NCBI RefSeq assembly: GCF_000002985.6
Contig: NC_003284.9
Coordinates: 1,550,001-1,614,000, forward strand
DNA length: 64,000 nucleotides
Source of the DNA: Caenorhabditis elegans
Taxonomy: Eukaryota; Nematoda; Chromadorea; Rhabditida; Rhabditidae
Reading direction: 5' to 3'
Below are positions 12,158-21,600 of the stretch, piece after piece. The notes below the pieces were generated by a model. The model saw only the letters and a program-made list of their open reading frames with translations. It had not been told where the DNA came from and ran no database searches. The number at the start of each line of letters is the position of its first letter. The first letter of the stretch is position 1. Made by a program: the position numbers and the translations under genes.

Positions 12158-13885
12158 TTAAGGGAGGAGAAAATGCAAGGGAATAAAATTTAATCGAGAT
12201 GCAAACATTTGTCGGCTAGTTTTCTCAGGGATCAGTTGGGCAACGCGGTTCCATATTTCCAGGTTTGCCAGTAGGAAGCTTTTGTCGGCGGGTCTAACTG
12301 ATTTCATCATGAGAGGAAATCTTGGAGATCGTGCTTTCTTCAGGGATGAGACATTTGGGAAGTGGTATTCTCCAGATACAATGTTGTGGAAAGTCCGAAG
12401 TATCTGAAGAATTCGTAGATGTTGGACTGACTTCTGATTCATCTGGGCAAGACGGTCTTCATATGACGTGTATTGCATATTGCAGCGTTGAAATACCCTT
12501 CTAGAGTAGAATTTGAGTGGCATTTCAAGTTGCTTTATCAGGCTTTTTGCAGTTGGACTGAAGACTTCACTTCCATAGTTCAATAATGGTTGAACGTAGA
12601 CGTTGAATAGCTTGAAGTAGAGGTTTGCATTTGTAGAACGAAACGATTTGAGAAGCTGCTTGCATTCCAGGAGAGCACAGTTAGAAATATAATTGATATG
12701 CTTTTTGAAGTTGAGCTTGTTATCCACAAAGACGCCAAGATCTTTCACTGAATCTTTTTCGGAAATCTGGATACCATTCGCAAAGTATTTCGTTTTAGGG
12801 TTTTTGTTCCCAAGATGAACCACATTCGTTTTGTTTTCGGCCAGGTTCAGTTTCCATTTTGTACACCATTCCGTCACAATGTCAATAGCTCTTTGAATAG
12901 CAGTGCTGTTGTCTCCCAGAATTTTGATATCGTCGGCGAAAGCCGTAACGTACACATCAGATGGGAACATTTCCAGAAGATCATTCAGGTAGATCAAGAA
13001 AAGATATGGACCACTCACTGACCCTTGCGGCACTCCAGATATGACGTCAAATGAATTGTCCGATACGTAGTCATCAACTTTGATCACTGATTTGCGTCCA
13101 CATAGAAATGACTGGAACCAGTTGCATAATTTCATATCCAAGCCAAATAATTGTAGTTTGCAGAGTAGCAAATTGTACGGCACGCAGTCGAATGCCTTCT
13201 TGAAATCGAAGTATACGAGATCGACGTAGGTGGAGCGGCGCGATAGTAGTTCGTATGCCTTGGAGCAAGAGTTGAGTAGGGCGATGGTGCAGGATCGACG
13301 GTTCATGAACCCGAATTGAAATCGTGAGAGTTTGTCACTGGTCAGGCTTCTCAACTTATCCATTACAATCTTCTCGAACAGTCTAGACAGTGGATGGGTT
13401 AATGAAATCGGTCTGAAGTTGTTCGCATCACAGAGCTTTCCTTTTTTATGTATTGGTATCACAACTGACTGCTTCCATATCTCCGGGAAATGTCCAGAGT
13501 CAAATGATTCGGAGAAGATGTGGGAAAGTGGAATTGTTAACGCGTGGACACAATTTTTTATAACGTAGAAGTTAATGTCATCTCGAGAATACCCAATCTT
13601 CGGACGTAATTTCTGTATAATTCGGTGTATATTGACTGGCGAAAAATCCGGCGTAATACTGGAAGGTTTTTTAGCCGGCAGTGCAGAAAAGGGCTCCGAG
13701 GGGAGTGTAAAGGATTCGGAAAATGTTTTGATGAACTCATCCGTGATTTCTGACGGGTCCATTGTTGTTCGTCCGTTGACCTCTAGGCAAGTGATAGCAT
13801 TTGAATGTTTTATTCGCTTTTTGACCAAGTTAAATAACTGATTGCTGTTTTTTGACTCCACGATCCGAGTTTCTTGTTTTGCCAA
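12158..13885 (-). CDS. Retrotransposon ORF2, reverse transcriptase part (frameshifted from endonuclease part)
   Basis: 575 codons. Reverse transcriptase blocks appear in the normal order: SVVIPIHKKG...NNFRPISL, FGFMNRRSC, DFKKAFD (motif A), SGVPQGSVSGP (motif B), TAFADDIKIL (motif C with the catalytic Asp pair), LNLAENKTNVVHLG (motif D) and LGVFVDNKLNFKKHI (motif E). All catalytic Asp residues are present. The frame joins that of the endonuclease half near 13880-13890, where the shared sequence gaaaacgattggcaaaac reads FENDWQN in one frame and leads into AKQETRIVES in the other. A one-base indel therefore breaks a single ancestral ORF. The first Met is internal to that ORF and probably not a true start. 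Confidence 0.9.
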   Translation of the reverse strand: MAKQETRIVESKNSNQLFNLVKKRIKHSNAITCLEVNGRTTMDPSEITDEFIKTFSESFTLPSEPFSALPAKKPSSITPDFSPVNIHRIIQKLRPKIGYSRDDINFYVIKNCVHALTIPLSHIFSESFDSGHFPEIWKQSVVIPIHKKGKLCDANNFRPISLTHPLSRLFEKIVMDKLRSLTSDKLSRFQFGFMNRRSCTIALLNSCSKAYELLSRRSTYVDLVYFDFKKAFDCVPYNLLLCKLQLFGLDMKLCNWFQSFLCGRKSVIKVDDYVSDNSFDVISGVPQGSVSGPYLFLIYLNDLLEMFPSDVYVTAFADDIKILGDNSTAIQRAIDIVTEWCTKWKLNLAENKTNVVHLGNKNPKTKYFANGIQISEKDSVKDLGVFVDNKLNFKKHINYISNCALLECKQLLKSFRSTNANLYFKLFNVYVQPLLNYGSEVFSPTAKSLIKQLEMPLKFYSRRVFQRCNMQYTSYEDRLAQMNQKSVQHLRILQILRTFHNIVSGEYHFPNVSSLKKARSPRFPLMMKSVRPADKSFLLANLEIWNRVAQLIPEKTSRQMFASRLNFIPLHFLLP

Positions 13886-15027
13886 TCGTTTTCAAACCGC
13901 AAGTAGTCGAGCTTGATAATCCTTTTTGTATCAATGTGAACATTCCTAGACCTCCGTTGCTTCATTCTTCTGTGTAGATTCCTTCTATACTTCGTAGAAA
14001 TTTTGGCACGCTCCACAGCAATTGGTGTATATTCTCTAACCAACTCATTGAAGATCTTCAGAAAATGTATAAGTTTGGTTTCACAGTTTGAGAAATAGGA
14101 TAATTGACGCGGCCAGTTGAACGATTGAAGATGTGCATTGAGCGATCTAAAGTCGCATTTTCGGAATAATAAGGCACGATGCTTCTTCAGAGATGGTGCT
14201 ACTTTTGGTTGACTTAGCACCAGATCAAATTTAATGGAAAGATGATCTGACAGTAGTAGCGGCGATTCCGATTTGAGGCTTGATATTAGAGATGGACTGT
14301 CTGTGAAAATCAGATCCAAAATATTTTCCATTCCAGATAGAGCAACTCGTGTGGGCTTGTTCACAACCTGATACAAATTGTTGGAGATCATAAATGCCGC
14401 AAGATCGCGATGAATGTTACACGGTAGCCGTGCCAAGTCGGTCCATTTAACGTTGGGCAAATTGAAATCACCAAGTATGTAGTTGCGACGGTTTGAACTG
14501 TTTAGTAGTTCCGATAAGTTATGGTAAAGTGCAGCAGTTTGTGATAGAGACGTATCCGGAGGTCTGTACACGATGATAAATCTTGTCTTCGATGGATTGT
14601 GATCAATTGCTAGTATATCGCAGTGGTGTTGGTCGTAGTATTTTTCGATCAGTGCATCGCATTTTGAAAACAGTAGTGAAGATCGATGGAACATTGCAAC
14701 ACCACCTCCTTTTGACTTTGGATGCGCATCCGAGCGATCAGATCGATGACATAATATATCCGTCGCACAGCACAGAGTAGACGGCGTTAGAAATGTTTCA
14801 GTTACAAAGAGTGCATCAATATTCATCGATCGAATGTGACTATGTATAAAGCTCAGGCGTTCCACAGTGGAGACTGACCGCACATTCGCTAGGACACAAC
14901 CAACGGGAAATACTTCTGGGTAATTGCACGTTTGCCTGGCGCCGGTATTAGAAATTGATAGATCCTTAGTTGCTGCATGTACTTGAGATAGATTAGTGAA
15001 ATTAGTGAATATATTAGAAGCCACCAC
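13810..15027 (-). CDS. Retrotransposon ORF2, APE-type endonuclease part
   Basis: 405 codons, the last ~25 of them out of frame after the indel near 13885. Endonuclease/exonuclease/phosphatase-fold motifs are visible: LANVRS, the catalytic Glu in VTETFL, IVYRPPDT, LGDFNLPNVKW, and LLSDHLSIKF near the end of the domain. This domain nicks target DNA to prime reverse transcription. The ATG at 15027 lies 66 bp after the ORF1 stop. Codon use and composition (no Ser/Thr bias) are quite unlike the mucin genes on either side. Confidence 0.88.
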   Translation of the reverse strand: MVASNIFTNFTNLSQVHAATKDLSISNTGARQTCNYPEVFPVGCVLANVRSVSTVERLSFIHSHIRSMNIDALFVTETFLTPSTLCCATDILCHRSDRSDAHPKSKGGGVAMFHRSSLLFSKCDALIEKYYDQHHCDILAIDHNPSKTRFIIVYRPPDTSLSQTAALYHNLSELLNSSNRRNYILGDFNLPNVKWTDLARLPCNIHRDLAAFMISNNLYQVVNKPTRVALSGMENILDLIFTDSPSLISSLKSESPLLLSDHLSIKFDLVLSQPKVAPSLKKHRALLFRKCDFRSLNAHLQSFNWPRQLSYFSNCETKLIHFLKIFNELVREYTPIAVERAKISTKYRRNLHRRMKQRRSRNVHIDTKRIIKLDYLRFENDWQNKKLGSWSQKTAISYLTWSKSE

Positions 15028-15093
15028 TGGACACGATAATGTAGATGAATTACTATGGTTGAGGTGATGATTAGCGGTCCGGTGGCCGAGTTC

Positions 15094-15933
15094 CTAGGCT
15101 GAATCCATCAGCACTGGAGTAGGAACCGGTGTCTCCTTTTGAGTTGGCAATGGTCTCGGTTTTGATAGCTGTGCAACCTTCAAGTCTTGAACATAATAAC
15201 GAATCTCACCCGCTTTGAGGTTCTCATTGTAGGCAGTGGATCGCATTTTCTTGAGCATCAGCAATTCTTCAGGAGTCATATCTCTACGGCAACGGATTGG
15301 CCTGGGGGTAATCGGACGGTCTGGCATGCTATGCAATGCAGTAGAAAACCCACGAATGAAAGAGTCCCGTTGCGCTTCAGAGGAGAATTTCAATTTGAGT
15401 GGACGACTAGTGATGTCAGGGTTCTTGCATTTCAAACGATAAAATTCCGTTGGTTTCGGAAGATCTTCAATACTCGACAACTTCTTCATAAATTCCATAT
15501 CGTTGGGAGATTTTCCTTTCGCTTTGTCATCAGTAACATTCTCAATAATCGTATATTCGGATTTGGAGTTCAGTTTGCGCAAGTCCGATGACAAATGAGT
15601 GAGTGCCGTGACTTGGCCAAATTGAGGATCACTTTTAACAATATCCGAGTACAGTGGGCATATATTCTTATTCGACTGGCTAATTGCTGGTAATGGGGAG
15701 TTTTGAGCCGCTTTCAGTTCCTCGATGGTTTTTGCCTGTTCAGCGACAAGGTTCTCCAAGTATGTGAGACGCTCTAAAATATCCTTGATGCTTGGCTGAC
15801 TGGATGTTGGGGTAGACGGGAGTCCATGTACTTTTTTCGGTGGATCACATTTGATAGAAGTTCGATTTGCCGGCGAATCATCGGTAATATTAGCAGAATT
15901 ATCGTCAGGCGGCGGCATTTTGGCGAAAACCAA
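15094..15933 (-). CDS. Retrotransposon ORF1 protein
   Basis: 279 codons, intact. The N-terminal ~55 residues are polar and Pro-rich. A predicted coiled coil follows (IKDILERLTYLENLVAEQAK, about residues 49-68). The C-terminal half has a basic segment RRDMTPEELLMLKKMRSTAY and then RYYVQDLKV, a pattern common in nematode non-LTR ORF1 products. No CCHC zinc knuckle is visible. The role would be RNA binding and particle assembly; this is inferred from position and coiled coil. Confidence 0.75.
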   Translation of the reverse strand: MVFAKMPPPDDNSANITDDSPANRTSIKCDPPKKVHGLPSTPTSSQPSIKDILERLTYLENLVAEQAKTIEELKAAQNSPLPAISQSNKNICPLYSDIVKSDPQFGQVTALTHLSSDLRKLNSKSEYTIIENVTDDKAKGKSPNDMEFMKKLSSIEDLPKPTEFYRLKCKNPDITSRPLKLKFSSEAQRDSFIRGFSTALHSMPDRPITPRPIRCRRDMTPEELLMLKKMRSTAYNENLKAGEIRYYVQDLKVAQLSKPRPLPTQKETPVPTPVLMDSA

Positions 15934-16049
15934 TCAATACCAGAGGAGGAGAGAGATGCGACCGTCTCGTAGCAAGACGGAAAGGGCGAGTGAGCATATC
16001 TTTTGGTATTTAAAATGGTGTTCAAAATTTATTGCAGCTGAGCTTCAGT

Positions 16050-18440
16050 TTTAGTATTTTATTTTTCTTCGGCTCATTTTCAATTCAAAATTTATTCCTC
16101 TGAAAAACATTTTTCTTGAAGTTCTCATAATTTGAACTTACCCCAGTCCCGCTTAACGCTTACCTAAAAAAACGTTTCCATCCGCTTTATCAGTTTTATT
16201 GCGTTGCAACATCATTTTTCGAACAATCTGGTAATAAAAAGTTGCACCATCCTTCCAAAACTCTGATTGTTTGTCAACTTTTTAATTACTTTCAACACTG
16301 AAATTTTAGACTAAAGTATCTTTTCGATAGATTTCAACTTTATCACTACAACTTTTTCTTACCAAAACTATTGAAACTACATAGGTTGATATAACTGGAC
16401 AATTCGAAATTTTTCAAAATGAAATTTTCACATGAGCGCTATATTTTCAGTTGTTAGAAAACCAACAATTTTAAAACACGTCTCAAATAAAAATCAAAAC
16501 ATTTTCAAAGCTCTGAAGAGCCAAAGAACTAGGCCTACATATGAAAGACATGCCTCCATTTTTGCAATTGTCCCACCGTGATTCAGAACTATGTTATTTT
16601 TGCATACCATCCTGTTTTCATGGGAGTGTCCCGATAAGAGAGCAAATTTAGGGTAGGAAATTTACACGTCATTTGATAATAGTTCAAAACATATTTTTTT
16701 ATCTGTAGACATTATTTTTGGGTGTCGGGAAGTGGTGCTAGGCATAATTGAGATTATTTTTAAAAAATTTGAGTCTAATAGGATTAGGAGCAGGGGTGTG
16801 CGGCAAAACATATTTAACGGAACGAAGAAAGAAAACAGATTTTCCAGAAGTGTTATATTAGCGATGAGTAGGTAATAAATAAATTGTCTCAATGATGGTT
16901 TACCACAACGGGATGTTTTATTATTTCTATAAAGCGTTTGCCGGTCACCGGTTAATGAGTGTCGACGACATAAAATATCAGTGAGGTTTAACGCGGACCT
17001 GGAGCAATGTCGGCTGCACATCATAGTTGAAATTTCTCTTCTCGACGATGAGCATACAGAGAAAAAATGTTTTAACCAGTTGAAGTCAGTTGAGAAGAAT
17101 GGAGATTTTCTCCTTCCAAAATTGGAAAGTTTCAAGCAGTACTTTGATAGGTTCGATAAAACTATTTTCTTAGGCTACTTTTCTTGACATATATACATAT
17201 GAAGCTCATTTTCTTAATAGTTAAGATGATTCAGTTCAAAACTATTTTCACATTCTTTTGAAATTTAGAGAGGTCTACCTGATAACAGCACAGGAAGAAA
17301 ATCAAAATAAAGTTAAGAAATAACTTTTTCCGGGCATGATGTATAAATAGTAAAGTTTGAAACTGAAAGTTGTGCAATTTGTCGAAAACTTTTATCATTA
17401 CAATTCATATAAAGGTTGCATATGTTTTTGATATCTAGTATGTACTGCAATGTCCTAGTTGCACCAAAATTTATCAATTTTCAATGTTAGTCACTGTAGT
17501 TTTCGTATAACTTCTCAGGTGAAATTAATATGTATGGGCACTTTTAGCTTATATGCTCGGCATGATACGTGCACAGCCAAAACAAATTCATAGGTTTACT
17601 GCTTCAGCTAAGATTGCCGGGACCCTATACCTCTCTAGAAGTGCTACACTAATAGAGAATGCCTCCTCTCTATAAACTTCCAGCTATTTTTCTTACCATA
17701 CACTTTTCATTTTTATTTGTTTTATCACTTGCACCATTTTTATTATTTGTTTGCGTTATTTCCCTCGAAAATTGAAACATTTCAACGGGTTCAAAAATTT
17801 TGCTGCGTGTGTAGTTTTACGTGTGACTTTGACCTTTGTAGTTTTAATACACACTTTTTAAGCAAATTATTCGATTCAGGTTATAGTACTTAAAGGTGGA
17901 GTAGGGGTTATTTAACTCCAATTTCTGCTAATTTTAACACATTTATTTTTTGAAATATCAGAAACATACCGTTTCCCCCTTTTTCGGCGTGCAAATTTTG
18001 TTAGCTTTGCACTTCTGTCAAAAATAAGTCTAGACTGAAGTTTTAAAAATGACGTATAACTATTTTGAATCTAGTTATAATTAAGTGTTCATTTTCCCAG
18101 CTCCTCCTATACCCTCCCAGACAAAACCGGATCCAAAAAAATTGCAAACATTTTGTGAATCGTATTTTTTGTTCGTGATGCCTGGCTGTCTTTCGTAGCA
18201 CGTCATTTTTTATCTCATTTCACACCCCAACTCCTTTTCAAGTATGGCGACGCCCAGTTTCTAATGGCTGTTTTACTATCAACCCTGCTATTATCACTGA
18301 GAACATCTTTATGGGTTGCCGGTGCACAGGGTTTCCAGTTGTTGCCGCCTCCAGCACATTGTTCTCATTCCAGAGGGTGGTGGCTCAGTTCAGTCACGGT
18401 TTTTTAAGGGGCACAGATGCCTTGTTTTTATGTGTTAGGC
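16050..18440. other. Intergenic DNA upstream of the second mucin gene
   Basis: No gene I can support. Open frames such as the minus-strand one at 16662-17135 lack recognisable domains or good coding signal. A TTAA plus AGGTGGAGTAG start at 17890-17904 resembles one end of the MITE family seen at 24130 and 31331, but the rest of that element is not evident. From about 18220 the sequence becomes more GC-rich, which fits a promoter-proximal region. Confidence 0.45.
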
Positions 18441-18452
18441 AGTTGGCTACCG

Positions 18453-18459
18453 TATAAAA
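18453..18459 (+). promoter_or_regulatory. TATA box of second mucin gene
   Basis: TATAAAA, 219 bp before the ATG at 18678, in the expected orientation and next to a GC-richer stretch. A start of transcription about 30 bp downstream would give an outron ending at the acceptor TTTCAG (18670-18675). Confidence 0.55.
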
Positions 18460-18516
18460 AGGTCGCACGGCAGTTTCCATTAGTGTCTTTTTTTCAATTT
18501 TGTTATAGTTTGGTTT

Positions 18517-18563
18517 GCACTGACCAAAATATTTGCACTGACCAAAATAATAGCACTGACCAA
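18517..18563 (+). repeat. Three GCACTGACCAA copies at exact 18-bp spacing
   Basis: GCACTGACCAA starts at 18517, 18535 and 18553, always 18 bp apart, with variable A/T-rich spacers. The array sits 60-110 bp after the TATA box and 115 bp before the ATG, so it would lie in the outron/5' leader. It may be a regulatory or repetitive motif. Confidence 0.85.
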
Positions 18564-18677
18564 TTTTTTTTGATTTTCTTCTTTTTTCGTTAAACTTTTT
18601 TCTAAACTCTTCAATTCCTCTTGTTTTTCTTGTACGTGTTTTGCATTTATAATAATAAAAAAAAAGTAATTTCAGAC

Positions 18678-21600
18678 ATGAAGCTGAAATTCAAAATGCC
18701 ACGTGGCATTTACCTTGTATTCATTTTGGCGGTGTCAGCCGCTTTGGTGGCCGGCCTGATTTTGACTATTGTGCTGGTTAGCAGGCCTAATAAAGCTGCA
18801 CGTAAGCCTAAATGGAAAAAAAAGCCGTCATTTCGAATTTATTCAATTTTCAGCATTTGATGGTCGTGTCATTACAGTGAGCCTGTGCAATTCGAATTCA
18901 GAGCCGCAGATTTCAAGCTTGAGGTTTAAGAGAGATGCTAATACAGATTGTAGTTTTAATGCAGTGAGTTTGAATTGCATTGCTAAAAAATTTTAACATT
19001 CACCAAAAACTTGACACTCATCCAAAAAACTTTTCAGAACAAAAACCAACTTCGAAATTTTCTCACAAGCTCTGCAGAAGATGCAAATTTTATTCTGACT
19101 ACCTACTCCGGTACCTCAACGGTAATTTCTCAAAAGTTATTGAAATTCACCTCAAATTTTTGAAAATTTCAGAAAACTGAACCACTTACAAAACAACTTG
19201 CATTGGATCAACTTGAAGCCATCAAGGCAGACGGCTCTTCAGCGGTGAAGCAGTCTTCGTGAGTTTTCTTTTTTTTCAGATTTTTCATAGTATCTGTAAA
19301 GTTGTGTTTTAGAGCTATTGAAAGTTACGACCCATCTGCATATAGTAACACGGATTTAGTTTTTTTCACGCCTTGTCAGACAAATTACGAGTGAGTTAAT
19401 AATTTTTCAAATAAAAAAAAACTTAGTAAAAAAATTAAAATTAAAATTAATTTCAGCGGGATCGAAGATGATATTAAAAATGTTCAAACTGCCATCAACA
19501 AAGTTATTACAAAAACATTTGTGATTGTGTCACTATCACTGAATAGTACTGATATGAACAGTAGATATGGTGAAGCAGCGCATAATATTCCAACAACTCC
19601 GACAGAAGATATTTCGAATAAAATTAATAATATTCTGAATATCGGTAAGATTTTTTAACTAGATATATTTTTATTAAACTAAATCTTAAACTCCAGGAAC
19701 AACTCAAACGCCACCGGTAACCACATCAACAATGGCTACAACGACTGCCAATGTAACTTCGGCAGCTCCAAACACTACTGTCACAATTTCTACATCTCCA
19801 ACAACGGTTGTAACAGTTCCAAGTACAGCTCAAACAAGTTCTACTACAACAGTAACGGTACCTACTACGACAGTCACAGGCCCTACTACAGTAGTAACCG
19901 TTCCTACTACGGTGGTGACAATTCCAAGTACAGTAGTCACCAGCCCAATCACAACGCCATCTACGGTAGTAACAGTTCCTTCCACGGTTGTGACCGTCCC
20001 TTCTACCGCGGTGACAAAACCAAGTACAGTAGTCACAGCACCGTCTACTGTAGTGACAGTCCCTTCTACAGTGGTCACAAAACCAAATACAGTAGTCACA
20101 AGTTCACCGACGGTAGCGACGACTCCTACTACGGTAGTCACAACGCCATCCACAGTAGTAACAGTTCCGTCGACTGTAGTAACAGTTCCTACTACGGTGG
20201 TGACAAATCCAAGTACAGTAGTCACAGCGCCGTCCACAGTAGTAACCGTTCCTACTACGGTGATGACAAGTCGGTCTACAGTAATCACAACTCCAACGAC
20301 TGGCGGATCAAGCCCATCTACTGCTGGAACAAGTTTAGCAAGCACCGCTGTAACAACGGAAACTTCTATCGGATCAAGCTCCACACCACTTCCCAGTCAG
20401 AGTACATCCCTGTCAATGAGTTCACTTTCAACATATACTCCATCCTCGAGCACCGCTGGAGCTACATCCCCTGCCACACAGCAATCAACTAAACCGACAA
20501 TAGGAACAAGTATGAGCTCAGGACCTACAACAGTAGCACCTGGTGCTTCTACAGAGTCTACTGTGCTCCAATCATCTACTCCGTCTGGCACTACTGTGAC
20601 TCTACCGTCCGGTTCTTCCACCGCGACAGCTGGAACTTCACCTCAAGCATCAACCGTGACTACCGTAACAGATATTTCTACAGTCAGTGGCTCTACAGTT
20701 ACCTCCCAAACTGCAGAATCGTCTTTGAGCACGGAATCTCCAACATCCGCTGGCTCATCCATTTCGACAGTCAGTACAGTATCTTCTCAGCCATCAACGT
20801 ACATCCCGGTATCATCAGCATCTTCCATTTACTCTACTTTGAGCGGAAGCACGGGATCTACAGCAAGTCCTGGAACAACAGAAAGCTCAGGATCGTCTAC
20901 CAGTGGACCATCAACCATATCTGGATCGTCAGCCTCCACCGTCACAGGTTCCACGGTCACGGAGGCATCAACAATCAGTGGCTCAACGGAATCATCAACT
21001 ATACCTGGAAGCACGGAATCAACCGTTTCCGAGGCGTCAACTGTGTCTGGTTCGTCGGTATCAACAGTCAGTGGAAGTACGGAATCAACATCAGCTGGAG
21101 CGTCAACAGTCTCTGGTAGCACGGGATCGACCGTAAGTGACTCATCAACAATCAGTGATTCGACAGGATCCACAAATGCTCCTGGAAGCACGGAATCAAC
21201 TGTTACTGGATCATCAGTATCAACTGTCAGTGGTAGCACAGGATCAACTGGGCCTTCGACAATGAGCGCGTCGACAGGATCCACAAACACTCCTGGAAGC
21301 ACTGAATCCACCATAACAGATGGATCAACTGTCAGTGGCAGCACTGGGTCAACCGGTTCCACAAATAATCCTGGAAGCACAGATTCCTCCACCACTGGTA
21401 TTTCAACAGTATCTGGATCTTCTCTATCGACAATCAGTGGCAGCACTGGATCAACGGTCTCTGGATCTTCAGATATGACGGTCTCCACCGGATCCACAAG
21501 TTCTCCAGGTAGTACAGAATCAACGGTATCTGGAGCGTCAACAATGAGCCCGTCCACTGGATCCAGCGTGGAGACATCTACATCAGGCTCATCAGTGTCA

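Larger units (their letters stand above)
12036..16030 (-). mobile_element. Non-LTR retrotransposon (CR1/Jockey group), nearly complete, ORF2 frameshifted
   Basis: The element reads on the minus strand. ORF1 (15933-15094) is followed after 66 bp by ORF2, with an APE-type endonuclease (from 15027) and a reverse transcriptase (to 12158). The 3' end carries AATAAA (complement of 12050-12055) and ends in a short AT microsatellite (12036-12050) instead of poly(A). The 5' boundary is placed only roughly, at 15.95-16.05 kb; I could not find a convincing target-site duplication. In layout it resembles the Sam-type CR1-related elements known from C. elegans, but I cannot assign the family without a search. 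Confidence 0.85.

Noticed and set aside
16118..16130. GAAGTT as target-site duplication of the retrotransposon (matching GAAGTTAGC at 12028)
   Set aside because: Only six bases match and the 5' border is not independently defined.
16662..17135. 157-codon minus-strand open frame
   Set aside because: No recognisable domain, no splice or trans-splice signal, and composition like surrounding DNA. It could be a retroelement remnant but I cannot show it.
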